Shown: positions 43,426 to 53,777, counted from the stretch's first letter. The stretch: 64,000 nt of DNA from Granulicella arctica (GCF_013410065.1 NZ_JACCCW010000002.1:372001-436000), one strand, 5' to 3'. Notes: generated from the sequence alone by a model not told the origin. Numbers and translations: made by a program.

Positions 43426-44424
43426 ATGATGCTCGATCGCTTGACGAAACTTGTTGCAGCACCGGCAGGTGCCATGTTCGGCGTACTGCTGTCTGCCACG
43501 ATGTATTGCCAGGCCCCCGCAGTAGCTCCGGATGAACCGGTCGCGTTCAGTCAGGCGCACGGTGCAACGGAGATACTGCCTGCAGAAGCGTTGGGAGCCG
43601 ATGACCTGGTAGAGCTGACAGTGCCGTACTGCGCGGAGTTGAGCCGAACGTTTCGTGTGGGCTCGGATGGAAGACTGGCCCTGCCGCTACTCTCACGCAA
43701 GCTGCAGGTTGCGGGGATGAAGCCGGATGAGTTGGCGGCCGCACTCCAACTGGAGCTGGAGCAAGAGCACATTCTGATCAACCCGACGGTCAGCGTATCG
43801 GTTCTGGAGTACAGGAGCCGGCCCGTGAGTGTGATGGGCGCAGTGGTGCACCCATTAACCTTCCAGGCGACGGGCCGGACGACTCTGTTGGATGCGTTGG
43901 CACGTGCAGGCGGGATGAGCACTGTAGCAGGTGGAGACATCATCCTCACAGAGCATGCGGTGGACGCGCGGACTCCGGACCATGTGCAGGTAATCCCGGC
44001 ACGTGGACTGCTCGATGAATCCGACCCGAAGTACAACATCGTCCTGCACGGAGGGGAAGAGATTCGTGTGCCGGAGGCGAGCAAAATCTTTGTTACCGGC
44101 AACGTGCATCATCCAGGCATGTACCCGATGCAGGGTGACTCGGACACAACAGTGATGAAGGCGATCGCGTTGAGCCAGGGACTGGACAGCTTCAGCGCGC
44201 ACACCGCATACATCTACAGGCGCCATAACGCGACCGCGGATCGTGACGAACTGGTAGTTCCGCTGAACCGCATCATGTCGCGGAAGTCGCCTGATATGGC
44301 ACTTAAGCCGGACGACATTCTGTATATACCAGATGCCACCGGACGCAGGATGACCAGTCGAGTCATCAGTCAAATCACGGGCTTCGGGCAAACTGCTGGG
44401 TCCGGGTTGCTGATTTATCGATAA
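43426..44424 (+). CDS. Wza-like polysaccharide export protein (OPX family)
   Basis: 332 residues; GAAGGAG upstream, with ATG at 43426 or 43429. The N-terminus has a hydrophobic export segment (VAAPAGAMFGVLLSATMYCQ) without a clear lipobox. The Poly_export domain spans about 50-128 (LGADDLVELTVPYCAELSRT, FRVGSDGRLALPLLSRKLQV). Two SLBB-like beta-grasp domains follow, near 132-215 and 218-305 (SKIFVTGNVHHPGMYPMQGD). It forms the periplasmic/outer-membrane export channel and works with the Wzc-like kinase encoded next. It is the first gene of a long plus-strand operon to 58474. Confidence 0.9.
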   Translation: MMLDRLTKLVAAPAGAMFGVLLSATMYCQAPAVAPDEPVAFSQAHGATEILPAEALGADDLVELTVPYCAELSRTFRVGSDGRLALPLLSRKLQVAGMKPDELAAALQLELEQEHILINPTVSVSVLEYRSRPVSVMGAVVHPLTFQATGRTTLLDALARAGGMSTVAGGDIILTEHAVDARTPDHVQVIPARGLLDESDPKYNIVLHGGEEIRVPEASKIFVTGNVHHPGMYPMQGDSDTTVMKAIALSQGLDSFSAHTAYIYRRHNATADRDELVVPLNRIMSRKSPDMALKPDDILYIPDATGRRMTSRVISQITGFGQTAGSGLLIYR

Positions 44425-44496
44425 GGCCAGACGATGGATGGCCTATGCACGGGAAAGAACGACAAAGACCGCAATGCTGTTCCCGGAGAAAATTGT

Positions 44497-46692
44497 ATGA
44501 GACCGATTACCGCTGAAATGGAAATTCCGATGTTGCCCGCTAAGGGCAGAGAGATGATACGAGGGAGTGTAGGAGGTGCGCATGCGGCTACCGAGCCAGT
44601 GTTCGCCTTCAGCCACTACCTATGGCTGATGCGAAGACACCGGTGGACCATTGTGGCGGTTGTTGTGGTTTGCACGAGTCTAGCGGTTGCGCTCTCCTAC
44701 AAACTACAGCCGATGTATGAGGCGACGGCGAAGATAGCGATCGATGTGCGTGCGACCTCCAACGTGATCGGAGAGGCGAGCGCACCGGCAGGAGCGGCGG
44801 ATGTCGACCAGGTCTTCAATACAGAGATGCAGCTGATCCAGTCGGATGGCGTGTTGCGTCCGGTGGTGGAGCGGTTTCACCTGTTGGACTCGAAACGGCC
44901 GCGAAAGCTGCCGGAGGGAGTTAAATTCTCGGATGCGGCAGTATCGCTGGATGGTTTGAGCGTGGTGCACCCGGCCAACAGTCTGCTGCTCAATGTCTCT
45001 TACAGGTCTGCCGATCCGGCGCAGGCCGCCGCGGTCGCCAACGCCGTGGCGCACAACTTTCTAACGCACAGCCTGGAGACGCGCAGCGACTCGTCGATCG
45101 AACAGGCGGCGTTCATGGAAAAACAACTTAACCAGCTAAAGGTTAAGATGACGAACGCGGAGCAGGCGCTCGCTGGATATGAGAAGGAATTGGGCGTCAT
45201 CGATCCAGATGAGAAGACGAGCATGCTGTCTGCGCGTCTGCAACAACTGAACACGGAGTACACGGAAGCGGAGAACGAGCGCATCCGAAAGGAGGCAGAT
45301 TACCGAGCGCTACAGTCGGGGTCGATCGCCGCTATCGGTGCATCATCGCAGGCCGTCAACTTGAGCAAGCTTGAAGATGCGGTACATGCAGCCGAGCAGA
45401 AGATGGCACTCGTGAAGACCGTCTACGGACCGGAGTACTCAGAGTACAGGCGGGCGAATAACGAACTGAACGAGGTGACGCGACAATACCGGGCGATGAG
45501 CGTCGAAGTAGGTCAGCGGATGCAGGTTGAGTATGAGGTAGCACTGCATCGCGAAGACATGCTGCACGCTGCATTGACGCAGGGCAAGAGTGAGGCCGAC
45601 TCCTTGAGTGCGCAAGAGTTTCGCTACCGGCAGCTAAAGGATGAGGCGGAAGAAGATAAACATCTCTATAACGAGCTGTTCCGCAAAGTGCAGGAGGCGG
45701 GCATTAATGGAGGCTACCAAGGCAACGCGATCAGGATTGCAGACGAGGCGCGGCCTCAGTTGCATCCAGTGTTTCCAAACCGCCTGGTGTTTACGTTTCT
45801 GGGGATGCTCTCGTCGTTAGTGATCTCGCTGATAGTCATCCTTATTGTGGACATGATGGACAAGACACTGCGAGATCCGATGCAGGCGCAGTTGGCTATC
45901 GGTATGCCTGTGATCGGCATTTTGCCACGGGTGAATGACTTCCAGGGGCTTTCGCTGGCGATTGATCGGAGCCATACAGGCGGTACTGCGCTGGCGAAGG
46001 GAACATCGGACTGGTTCAGTAGCGTGAACTTTTACAGCGAGGCGATCGCCACGCTGTTGAGCTGCATGCTGCTGGAGCGACGTGGGCAACCTTTGCGGTC
46101 GCTGCTCGTTACGAGCGCGGCACCCGGGGAGGGGAAGTCGTCGTGCGTGAGTCATTTGGCAGCGGCACATGCGCGACAGGGATTTCGTACACTGCTGATC
46201 GATGCGGACCTGAGGCGGCCTTCGTTGCACGAGTCCTTCCGCTTGACGGGGAAGATGGGGCTGGTCACAGCAATCCTCGAGGACAAGCCATTGAGCGAAA
46301 TTCGGCAGACGGTTAGCGGTATCGAGAACCTGGATGTGATTACCGCAGGAAGCAGCCCAAACCTACCGCTGAACCGGGTTGGCATGAAGGTCGAACAGAT
46401 ACTGGAGCAGGCGCGCAACGAGTATGACATGGTCTTTGTGGATGCGCCGCCGATGCTTTGCTTTGCAGAACCAGTGCAGATTGCTTGCGCGGTCGATGGT
46501 GTGCTGATAGTGAGCCGTGCGGCCGAGACCCGTCAGCAAGCGGTGAGCGGTGTATTGGCGATTCTGGAAAGGCTGCGGGTGAATGTGGTGGGCGTAGTGC
46601 TGAATCAGGTGCAGGAAAAGATGAGCCCGATCTACCAGCCATATCAGGCTTACTACCGCAAGACACTGGAACTTTCTTCGAAATCAGCCTGA
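44497..46692 (+). CDS. Wzc-like chain-length determinant tyrosine kinase
   Basis: 731 residues from ATG 44497 (GGAG upstream); ATG 44434 would add 21 residues. Helix 1 is HRWTIVAVVVVCTSLAVALS. A Wzz domain and long coiled coils follow (EKQLNQLKVKMTNAEQALAG), then helix 2 LVFTFLGMLSSLVISLIVIL. The C-terminal BY-kinase has Walker A SAAPGEGKSS, Walker A' LLIDADLRRPS and Walker B MVFVDAPP. The tail has a small tyrosine cluster (SPIYQPYQAYYRKT) for autophosphorylation. It controls polymer length and export with the Wza-like protein. No dedicated Wzb phosphatase gene is in the window. Confidence 0.92.
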   Translation: MRPITAEMEIPMLPAKGREMIRGSVGGAHAATEPVFAFSHYLWLMRRHRWTIVAVVVVCTSLAVALSYKLQPMYEATAKIAIDVRATSNVIGEASAPAGAADVDQVFNTEMQLIQSDGVLRPVVERFHLLDSKRPRKLPEGVKFSDAAVSLDGLSVVHPANSLLLNVSYRSADPAQAAAVANAVAHNFLTHSLETRSDSSIEQAAFMEKQLNQLKVKMTNAEQALAGYEKELGVIDPDEKTSMLSARLQQLNTEYTEAENERIRKEADYRALQSGSIAAIGASSQAVNLSKLEDAVHAAEQKMALVKTVYGPEYSEYRRANNELNEVTRQYRAMSVEVGQRMQVEYEVALHREDMLHAALTQGKSEADSLSAQEFRYRQLKDEAEEDKHLYNELFRKVQEAGINGGYQGNAIRIADEARPQLHPVFPNRLVFTFLGMLSSLVISLIVILIVDMMDKTLRDPMQAQLAIGMPVIGILPRVNDFQGLSLAIDRSHTGGTALAKGTSDWFSSVNFYSEAIATLLSCMLLERRGQPLRSLLVTSAAPGEGKSSCVSHLAAAHARQGFRTLLIDADLRRPSLHESFRLTGKMGLVTAILEDKPLSEIRQTVSGIENLDVITAGSSPNLPLNRVGMKVEQILEQARNEYDMVFVDAPPMLCFAEPVQIACAVDGVLIVSRAAETRQQAVSGVLAILERLRVNVVGVVLNQVQEKMSPIYQPYQAYYRKTLELSSKSA

Positions 46693-46776
46693 AGCGGTGC
46701 GCTGCATGTTAGGCAGGAACCTCTGTTCTACAAACCAGTCGGTATTTGAGCCGGCATGAATGCATGAGGAACTTCA

Positions 46777-47943
46777 ATGGCATCTACGACGATTTCAGTT
46801 TGTGCAGAGATGCCACCGCCGGCGGACGAGCGGGTATCCCACAATGTGGTCGTCGGTAGGCGCTTCTATCGGCCGGAACTCGATGCGTTGCGTTTCTTCG
46901 CGTTTCTTGCAGTGTTCGTTCATCACAGCATGTATACATTTGTGCCGGTGATCTCTCGGTCTGGTGCCTATGGGCTGAGCCTGTTTTTCTTTCTGAGCGC
47001 GTTTTTGATCACGGAGCTACTACAGCGGGAGAAGCATGCGACAGGGAGCATAGCAATCCGCGAATTCTACATACGACGCGGGCTGCGCATCTGGCCACTG
47101 TACTTTGGGTTTCTCTTGTTCACGGTATGGCTTGCCTGGGTCCTCCCCAGCTATCGGGCCCCGGTGGGCATGTTGGTGTGTTTTGCATTGCTGATCGGTA
47201 ACTCCTATATCGGAAGACACGGGTTTCCCAATAACCCTGCATCGTTTCTGTGGAGTATCTCGGTGGAGGAACAGTTTTACCTATTTTGGCCGCTACTCAA
47301 TCGTCACTGTAGCCGACGGACACTGGCGTTGATTGCTCTGGCGACGATGCCTGTCGGGAGCGTGACGGTACTGATCCTCCGGCACCTGGGTGCGTCAACG
47401 AACATCGGGATCTGGACGAACAGTCTGGTTGAGTTCCAGTTCTTCGGCTTCGGTGTGCTGGTTTCGCTAGCGCTCTCGGGCAGAGTTCCGGAACTTCCAA
47501 TGTGGTTCAGGATCTGCCTGCTTGCGACAGGAGCGGCACTCTGGCTGGCGGCAGCGCAATGGACGGGGATCAACAACTTTGATCGGCAGAGCGCGCTGGG
47601 ACCTGTGGCAGGCTACTACATCGTGGGGTTCGGCTGCATAGCGATCTTCTTGGGTGCATACGGAATCGCAGCGCGATGGCTTCCGGCATGGTTGGTGTAT
47701 CTAGGAAAAATCTCATACGGACTATACGTCTTTCATGAGCTAAGCCTAGAGATTGCGGAGCGCGTCGTGCACAGTGTGCAGGTGGCGTTAGGGAATACCA
47801 GCCATGCGATCTTTGGGGTAGTTCATTTCAGTCTTGGGCTGGGACTTTCGATCGGGGTTGCGTGGGTCTCCTACCGATACTTCGAATCGCCATTTCTACG
47901 GCTCAAGGAAAAGTTCGCGGTGATTCGGTCAAGGGCCGTATAA
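46777..47943 (+). CDS. Acyltransferase 3 membrane protein
   Basis: 388 residues, ATG preceded by GAGGAAC. It has about ten helices. Motifs are FYRPELDALRFFAFLAVFVH (catalytic His region), REFYIRRGLRIWPLYFGFLL, FLWSISVEEQFYLFWPLLNR, and LVYLGKISYGLYVFHELSLE. It is closely similar to the acyltransferase at 48557, which suggests a local duplication with the NusG-like gene between. It should add acyl groups to the polymer or its lipid-linked unit. Confidence 0.88.
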   Translation: MASTTISVCAEMPPPADERVSHNVVVGRRFYRPELDALRFFAFLAVFVHHSMYTFVPVISRSGAYGLSLFFFLSAFLITELLQREKHATGSIAIREFYIRRGLRIWPLYFGFLLFTVWLAWVLPSYRAPVGMLVCFALLIGNSYIGRHGFPNNPASFLWSISVEEQFYLFWPLLNRHCSRRTLALIALATMPVGSVTVLILRHLGASTNIGIWTNSLVEFQFFGFGVLVSLALSGRVPELPMWFRICLLATGAALWLAAAQWTGINNFDRQSALGPVAGYYIVGFGCIAIFLGAYGIAARWLPAWLVYLGKISYGLYVFHELSLEIAERVVHSVQVALGNTSHAIFGVVHFSLGLGLSIGVAWVSYRYFESPFLRLKEKFAVIRSRAV

Positions 47944-48008
47944 ACGCAACGCACCGACCGTTTGTCGAGGCAACGCGAGAGACACCACTTTACATATGGA
48001 GAGTAACG

Positions 48009-48533
48009 ATGCATTGCATGACGACGATGGAGAGCGGAGCAGAGACGGGTTTCTACGCAGTGAAGGTGCGTGCTGCGGGCGAGACCACGGTGGCTGGAAT
48101 GCTACGGCAGAAGGGGCTGAATGTACTATTGCCAATCGTCGAAGAGCGGCGCCGGTACTCGGACCGTATGAAACGGGCGAACCGGGCGTTGTTTCCTGGT
48201 TATGTTTTTGTACGAGTAGAAGATGGGGAATTACTCCCATTAGTGTCCACGCGCGGTGTGAGCTACATGGTAAAGACTGGGCGTGAGCTGGCACCTCTGT
48301 CGGCGGACGACCTGGCGACGATCGAAGCGCTGTGTCAGGAGACGACAGGCTGCGAGCTCTGCGATCAGCTATCGGTAGGGCAGCGAGTAGTCATCGAGAC
48401 GGGCCCGCTGTCTGGGCTGGTGGGCGTATTGACGCAGTCCGGCGAACGGTCGCGGGTGGTGCTGTCGGTAAACAGCATCTTCCAGTCGGTAAGTGTGGAT
48501 GTACGAGATACGCGGGTAAGAGCAATTCAATAA
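48009..48533 (+). CDS. NusG-like specialised transcription antiterminator
   Basis: 174 residues from ATG 48009 with GGAGAG upstream; the longer frame overlaps the acyltransferase. The NGN domain (ETGFYAVKVRAAGETTVAGM, LNVLLPIVEERRRYSDRMKR, ALFPGYVFVRVEDGELLPLV) is followed by a linker and a KOW domain (QLSVGQRVVIETGPLSGLVG, GERSRVVLSVNSIFQSVSVD). Paralogs such as RfaH, LoaP and UpxY bind elongating polymerase and let it read through long polysaccharide operons. Its place inside the operon it probably serves would give positive feedback. No ops-type recruitment sequence was identified. Confidence 0.88.
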   Translation: MHCMTTMESGAETGFYAVKVRAAGETTVAGMLRQKGLNVLLPIVEERRRYSDRMKRANRALFPGYVFVRVEDGELLPLVSTRGVSYMVKTGRELAPLSADDLATIEALCQETTGCELCDQLSVGQRVVIETGPLSGLVGVLTQSGERSRVVLSVNSIFQSVSVDVRDTRVRAIQ

Positions 48534-48556
48534 CGAGATGAGCGAGAGGCAAAACA

Positions 48557-49837
48557 ATGCCGATGCTGAATGAAGATTGTGTCACGGAGACACGCGCCAC
48601 GACGAATCAAAAACGACGAGCTCAGCTAAGAAGTACATCTCCTTCACGAAAGGAGCGAGTGTTTTACGCTCCGGAGTTGGATGTGTTACGGCTCGGGGCG
48701 TTCCTGATGGTGTTTTGTCGACATGTGACGAGTCAGTTCGTCGCAGTTCAACGACAGTTTGGTACAGGGCTGACACAGGCTGTGGTAACAGCAGCTCCTC
48801 CTGTGGCGATTTCAGGCCGATGGGCCGTAATCCAGGGATTCATGCAGTCAATGGACTTCGGGGTTTGCCTGTTTTTCTTTCTGAGTTCGTTTCTGATTAC
48901 GCGGTTGTTGCTGCTGGAGCGAAAGGCGACCGGGGGCGTTGCGATACGGGAGTTTTATATCCGCCGTACCCTGCGGATTTGGCCGTTGTACTTCGCGTTT
49001 CTTGGGACGGTGATTGCGCTGTCCTATTGGTTGCCGATCCTGCACGTTGAGAGATCGAGAGTGCTGGTGTGCGTGCTCTTCGTGGCGAACTGGGCGGCGG
49101 TGCTGCATGGTTGGGCGAGTACATCGATCCAGCCATTATGGAGCATCTCCGTGGAGGAGCAGTTTTATGTAGTGTGGCCATGGCTGGCTAGGGGCGGCTC
49201 TGGGGCGATCCTCAAGATGAGTGCCGTACTTGGGGCGTTATCGCTGGGAACGCTGATGTATTTGGGCAGCCGACATGGTGTGCAGGTAACGGCGACCTGG
49301 CCGAACACTCTGGTGCAGATGCTGTTCTTTGCCGGTGGTGCGTGCACTGCGGTGCTCTCTCAGCCGGAGATGCGGCGGATGGCAACATGGCTGCGCTTGA
49401 TGCTGATGGCTGCCGGCCTGGCAGCATGGACGGTAGCATCGGCGGGGTTCCACGTAGTGCGAACAGAGTCACCTGGAGCGGCTTCGCTGATCATCGGATA
49501 CTTGTTCGTTCTCCTTGGAACCTTCCTGATCTTCTCCGGTATTGCAGGCTGGAGTGCCACACGTATCCCGGGATGGCTGATTCACCTGGGGCGGATGTCT
49601 TACGGGCTGTATGTGTTTCATGTCGCATGTTTGCTGCTGACGGAACAAGCGCTATTGCCCGTGCTGCAACGGCATCTGCCCGTAGGAATTCGTTCTCTTC
49701 TGCTTGCAGAGAGCATCGTGGCGGCGATGGGCCTGTTGTTGACGATGGTGTGCGCGATGCTTTCGTACAGACTTCTTGAGCGGCCGTTCCTCAAGCTCAA
49801 GAAACGTTTCACGGTCGTCTCTTCTCGACCAGCCTAA
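48557..49837 (+). CDS. Acyltransferase 3 membrane protein
   Basis: 426 residues; GAGAGGC lies upstream of ATG 48557 and a second ATG follows at 48563. Motifs: VFYAPELDVLRLGAFLMVFC, REFYIRRTLRIWPLYFAFLG, PLWSISVEEQFYVVWPWLAR and HLGRMSYGLYVFHVACLLLT. It is a paralog of the acyltransferase at 46777 and the third such gene in the locus, so the polymer probably carries several non-sugar acyl groups. Confidence 0.88.
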   Translation: MPMLNEDCVTETRATTNQKRRAQLRSTSPSRKERVFYAPELDVLRLGAFLMVFCRHVTSQFVAVQRQFGTGLTQAVVTAAPPVAISGRWAVIQGFMQSMDFGVCLFFFLSSFLITRLLLLERKATGGVAIREFYIRRTLRIWPLYFAFLGTVIALSYWLPILHVERSRVLVCVLFVANWAAVLHGWASTSIQPLWSISVEEQFYVVWPWLARGGSGAILKMSAVLGALSLGTLMYLGSRHGVQVTATWPNTLVQMLFFAGGACTAVLSQPEMRRMATWLRLMLMAAGLAAWTVASAGFHVVRTESPGAASLIIGYLFVLLGTFLIFSGIAGWSATRIPGWLIHLGRMSYGLYVFHVACLLLTEQALLPVLQRHLPVGIRSLLLAESIVAAMGLLLTMVCAMLSYRLLERPFLKLKKRFTVVSSRPA

Positions 49838-49917
49838 GTCCTCTCTCCTCTCTTATCTCAAATCCACTCCGCGATCCATGCATTGCGGACGAGGCCCCGT
49901 ACTGAACGGAGGAAGCT

Positions 49918-52239
49918 ATGTCACTGAATGTGTTGACCAAGTCACATCCTGAAGCTCCTATTGTGGTCAACGGTCGATACCGTGTCCATCAGATTACCGG
50001 CGTGCAGCTCTACGCACGGGAGATCGTCTCTCGACTTGGCGAGCGAGTCGAGGTATGCACTCCTGAGAATGCGAAGGGTGCAACCGGCCATCTGTGGGAG
50101 CAGACAGTGCTGCGCTATCGTAGCGCGGGAAGACTGTTGTGGAACCCCTGTGGCTCGGGGCCGCTGACATACGGGCGACAGGTGACAACGTTTCATGACC
50201 TGTTCCCGGTGGAGCACCCGGAGTGGTACGGTGCCGCGTATGCGCGGTGGTACGGCGTTGCAATGCGACAACTGGCCGCACAGGCGCTGCATGTCATCGC
50301 GGTGTCGGAGTATACGAAATCGCGTCTGGTGAAGCTGCTCGGGCGCGATCCCGAGACGATCACAGTCGTGCACAACGGATTGAGAACGGGATGCGAACGA
50401 GCGAGCGAACGGAAAATCCACGAGGCGCGGGAAGCCCTGGGAGTGCCGAGCGAACGGTATGTGCTGAGCCTCTCATCGCAGGAGAGCCGGAAGAATCTGC
50501 GCGGTGTACTGGAGGCGTGGTCGCGTATTCACATGCAGGTGTCGGAGGACACATGGCTGGTGCTGGCGGGAGCACATGCGGATGAAAGCGTGTACGGTCC
50601 GCAGGGAACGTTCCTGAATCTGCCGCGGGTGTTGTTTACAGGGTATGTCCCGGAGGAGCACCTCTGCGGACTGTACTCAGGAGCCTCACTGTTCGTGTTT
50701 CCGTCGCTGGCAGAGGGATTCGGGCTGCCGTTGCTGGAGGCGATGGCGTGCGGAGTGCGGTGCATTACATCGAATACATCGTCGCTGCCGGAGGTGGGCG
50801 GAGATGTTGTGGACTATGTCGATCCTCTGGATGTGCAGGAGCTTGCGGATCGGATGCTGCTGCGCTTGATGCAAAGGGATGCGCTGCGGCAACCCTTCGA
50901 GCCGGCAATGAAACGGGCGCAGGAGTTCTCTTGGGATAAGGCAGCCAGCGCGACACGAGCAGTTTTGGAGGGAGTGGCTGAGTCGGCAGGCTCCGTCTCG
51001 CGGTCGCAACGGTCGGTGTCAACGAGGGGAAGGCACAAAGAAGCGCAGCACCAATCTGGCGCGGAGCCCCGTGTAGCGTTAGTGCACGATTGGCTAACCG
51101 GTATGCGTGGTGGGGAGAAGGTACTGGAGTCGATCTGCCGGAGATTTCCAACCGCGCCGCTCAGCACATTGCTCTATGTGCCGGGCAGTGTCAGCAGTAC
51201 GATTGCCGAACGGGAGATTCATGTGAGTCCGCTACAGTGGATGCCTCGGGCGGCGACCAAGTACCGCAGCTACCTGCCACTATTTCCACTGTTTGCGGAG
51301 ATGAATAAGGCAGCGGAAGCGGACCTGGTAATCTCGACCTCGCACGCGGTGGCGAAGTCGATGGTGCGACGGTTCGGCCGGACGCGGCCATACCATATCT
51401 GCTATATCCATACGCCGATGAGGTACGCATGGGACATGTTCGATGCATACTTCGGTCCGGATCGAGTAGGCTGGACAGCGTCGAAGTTGTTTTTCCGTCC
51501 TCTAACGTGGATGCTACAGATCTATGATCGGGCTACAGCGGGCCGCGTAGATCTGTACGTGGCGAACTCTACGTACGTAGCCGAGCGAGTGCAACGTATC
51601 TACGGAAGAAGCTCGGAGGTGCTGCCGCCGCCGGTAGATACGGATCGCTACCTCCTGGCATCGCGCGAGCCCCAAGAATGGTATTTGGTGGTCTCGGCGT
51701 TGGTGCCGTACAAGCGCGTAGACCACGCGATCCGAGCATGCAGTACGCTTGGGCGACGGTTGCGCATCGTGGGTAAGGGGCCAGAGCTGGAGTCCCTGAA
51801 GGAACTCGCCATCTCGCTCAAGGTAGAAGTAGAGTTCGTTGGATTCGCTTCGGACGAGCTGCTGGTGGACTTCTACCGACAGGCGAAGGCACTATTGTTT
51901 CCGGGGATCGAAGACTTCGGCATCGTACCGCTTGAGGCGATTGCTTGTGGATGCCCGGTGATTGCGCTGGGGGTAGGCGGTGTACTGGACTCGATGACGG
52001 AAGAGACGGCGGTGTTTTATACGGAAGAAAGCGTCGCTGGACTGATAATGGCGATGCGCAACTTCGAGGAGAGGCAGCACCTGTTCGTCGACGAGCGGCT
52101 ACGTCAGCGTGCAGCACAATTTTCCGAGGCCATCTTTCTGGACAAACTGGAACAGATTCTGCTGCGCACACGCTTCAGCCCGCGCGCGGTACCCGAGATT
52201 GCAGCCGCTGCAACTCTGACGGTCTCTGTGACTGAGTAG
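49918..52239 (+). CDS. Bifunctional fused GT4-GT4 glycosyltransferase
   Basis: 773 residues with two complete GT-B glycosyltransferases in one frame. Domain 1 (about 15-355) has VNGRYRVHQITGVQLYAREI, RYVLSLSSQESRKNLRGVLE and SLAEGFGLPLLEAMACGVRC. A Ser/Arg/Gln linker near 360-380 joins domain 2 (about 382-765), which has VALVHDWLTGMRGGEKVLES, HICYIHTPMRYAWDMFDAYF, LVVSALVPYKRVDHAIRACS and GIEDFGIVPLEAIACGCPVI. Domain 2 resembles WbaZ-type mannosyltransferases. The fusion implies two consecutive sugar additions by one protein. It is preceded by GGAGGAAGCT and starts after an 80-base gap. Confidence 0.9.
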   Translation: MSLNVLTKSHPEAPIVVNGRYRVHQITGVQLYAREIVSRLGERVEVCTPENAKGATGHLWEQTVLRYRSAGRLLWNPCGSGPLTYGRQVTTFHDLFPVEHPEWYGAAYARWYGVAMRQLAAQALHVIAVSEYTKSRLVKLLGRDPETITVVHNGLRTGCERASERKIHEAREALGVPSERYVLSLSSQESRKNLRGVLEAWSRIHMQVSEDTWLVLAGAHADESVYGPQGTFLNLPRVLFTGYVPEEHLCGLYSGASLFVFPSLAEGFGLPLLEAMACGVRCITSNTSSLPEVGGDVVDYVDPLDVQELADRMLLRLMQRDALRQPFEPAMKRAQEFSWDKAASATRAVLEGVAESAGSVSRSQRSVSTRGRHKEAQHQSGAEPRVALVHDWLTGMRGGEKVLESICRRFPTAPLSTLLYVPGSVSSTIAEREIHVSPLQWMPRAATKYRSYLPLFPLFAEMNKAAEADLVISTSHAVAKSMVRRFGRTRPYHICYIHTPMRYAWDMFDAYFGPDRVGWTASKLFFRPLTWMLQIYDRATAGRVDLYVANSTYVAERVQRIYGRSSEVLPPPVDTDRYLLASREPQEWYLVVSALVPYKRVDHAIRACSTLGRRLRIVGKGPELESLKELAISLKVEVEFVGFASDELLVDFYRQAKALLFPGIEDFGIVPLEAIACGCPVIALGVGGVLDSMTEETAVFYTEESVAGLIMAMRNFEERQHLFVDERLRQRAAQFSEAIFLDKLEQILLRTRFSPRAVPEIAAAATLTVSVTE

Positions 52240-52322
52240 CGGCGCTCAACCGCCCCTTGCCGTTACTTGATTAGCACTTCAGGCCATGACACCTCATCGT
52301 GATGAACGCAGGAGTAATTGTT

Positions 52323-53777
52323 ATGAGTACCGCAACCATCTCGGCACCGTCCGTCTCCAGTCAGACGATTCGCGTGCTGCATCGTTACCTGACTCTCGGA
52401 TCGATCGTCATTGCCGATCTGCTTGCGCTGATGAGCGCCGGCGCGCTGGCGGTGGTGATCCGCTATCTGTTCCATGCACAGTACACGCCGTCGGACTGGC
52501 TGAGCTTTCTTCCCGGCATGTTGATCTTCTTCTTCGTCTTTGCTTGGAGTGGACTGTATCCAGGGATCGCCACAAACCCGATCGAAGAGTTTCGTTTGAT
52601 TCTGCGCTCGTCTAGCATCGGATTTCTGCTGTTGATCGGAGCGACGGTTTTTCTGCGGCAGGGTATCTTCGCTTCCCGCATTGTGTTTCTGATGGCATGG
52701 GCGATGACGATGCTTTTTGTTCCGGTGAGCCGAAGGCTGGTAAGAGGCTGGGCTGCGGGCCGCTCGTGGTGGGGGATCCCGACGGTCATTCTCGGTGAAG
52801 CAGAGGCAGGAGCAATGATGCTCAAGCTGCTGGAAGGGCACGCACGGGTGGGGCTGCGGCCAGTTGCCTTATTGGTGGAAAACAGCCGTGAGGTGCCACT
52901 GCGTCAGCGGCCGTCGAAGGACATTCTGTTCGGTGACCTGAAAGAGGCTCAGACAATCGCGCGAATGCATCAGCACTGCTACGCGGTGTTGGCGATGCCG
53001 AAGTCGGGATCGGAGCGGGTGACAAAAATCTTCAACGAGTGCGCGGACTTGTACCGCAACGTGTTGATTATTCCGGACCTGTTTGGGATGCGGAGCTTGT
53101 CGGTTTCTGCAAAAGACATCTGTGGTGTACTGGCGCTCGAAGTAGATCAGAAGCTGGCGTTCCTGATGCCACAGTTGGTCAAGCGATGCTTCGACATGAT
53201 AATTTCTGCGACCGTCGCGCTGCTGCTTCTACCGGTTTTTCTGTTTGTATATGTGGCCGTGAAGCTGACCTCGGCGGGACCGGCGTTTTATACGCAGACT
53301 CGCATCGGACGAAACGAAGAACCGTTCCGCGTGCGCAAGTTCCGATCGATGGTGGTGGATGCTGACCAGGTGCTGCGGCGTCATCTCCAGGCGAACCTCG
53401 CATTGCAAGAGGAGTGGAGCAGGGACCACAAGCTGAAGCGCGACCCGCGCGTCACACGTATCGGACGCATCCTGAGGAAGACGAGCCTGGATGAGTTGCC
53501 GCAGCTTTGGAACGTCCTATGTGGTGAAATGAGCCTCGTGGGGCCGAGGCCGATCGTTGAGTCGGAGATCGAGAAGTACGGCACAGTGTACCGGCAGTAT
53601 CAGCGCGTGACTCCGGGTGTGACAGGGTTGTGGCAGATCAGCGGACGAAACAATACGACCTACGAGATGCGAACGCGGCTTGATGACTACTATGTGCGGA
53701 ACTGGTCGCTCTCCCTGGATATTTACATCCTTCTCCGTACGCTGAAGACGATCTTCTTGTCTGAAGGTGCGTACTAA
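52323..53777 (+). CDS. WbaP-type polyprenyl-phosphate hexose-1-phosphate transferase
   Basis: 484 residues from ATG 52323 (GGAG upstream). The N-terminal helices (~4-5 segments within residues 20-130) are followed by a CoA-binding-like central domain. The C-terminal bacterial sugar transferase domain starts at [20 protein letters not shown], with [50 protein letters not shown] and [15 protein letters not shown]. It starts each repeat unit by moving hexose-1-phosphate onto undecaprenyl phosphate. Whether the sugar is glucose or galactose cannot be read. Confidence 0.92.
   Translation: MSTATISAPSVSSQTIRVLHRYLTLGSIVIADLLALMSAGALAVVIRYLFHAQYTPSDWLSFLPGMLIFFFVFAWSGLYPGIATNPIEEFRLILRSSSIGFLLLIGATVFLRQGIFASRIVFLMAWAMTMLFVPVSRRLVRGWAAGRSWWGIPTVILGEAEAGAMMLKLLEGHARVGLRPVALLVENSREVPLRQRPSKDILFGDLKEAQTIARMHQHCYAVLAMPKSGSERVTKIFNECADLYRNVLIIPDLFGMRSLSVSAKDICGVLALEVDQKLAFLMPQLVKRCFDMIISATVALLLLPVFLFVYVAVKLTSAGPAFYTQTRIGRNEEPFRVRKFRSMVVDADQVLRRHLQANLALQEEWSRDHKLKRDPRVTRIGRILRKTSLDELPQLWNVLCGEMSLVGPRPIVESEIEKYGTVYRQYQRVTPGVTGLWQISGRNNTTYEMRTRLDDYYVRNWSLSLDIYILLRTLKTIFLSEGAY

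Noticed and set aside
52263..52841. Open frame of 192 codons on the minus strand
   Set aside because: It is antisense to the WbaP-type transferase; Gln/His/Arg-rich with no motifs.
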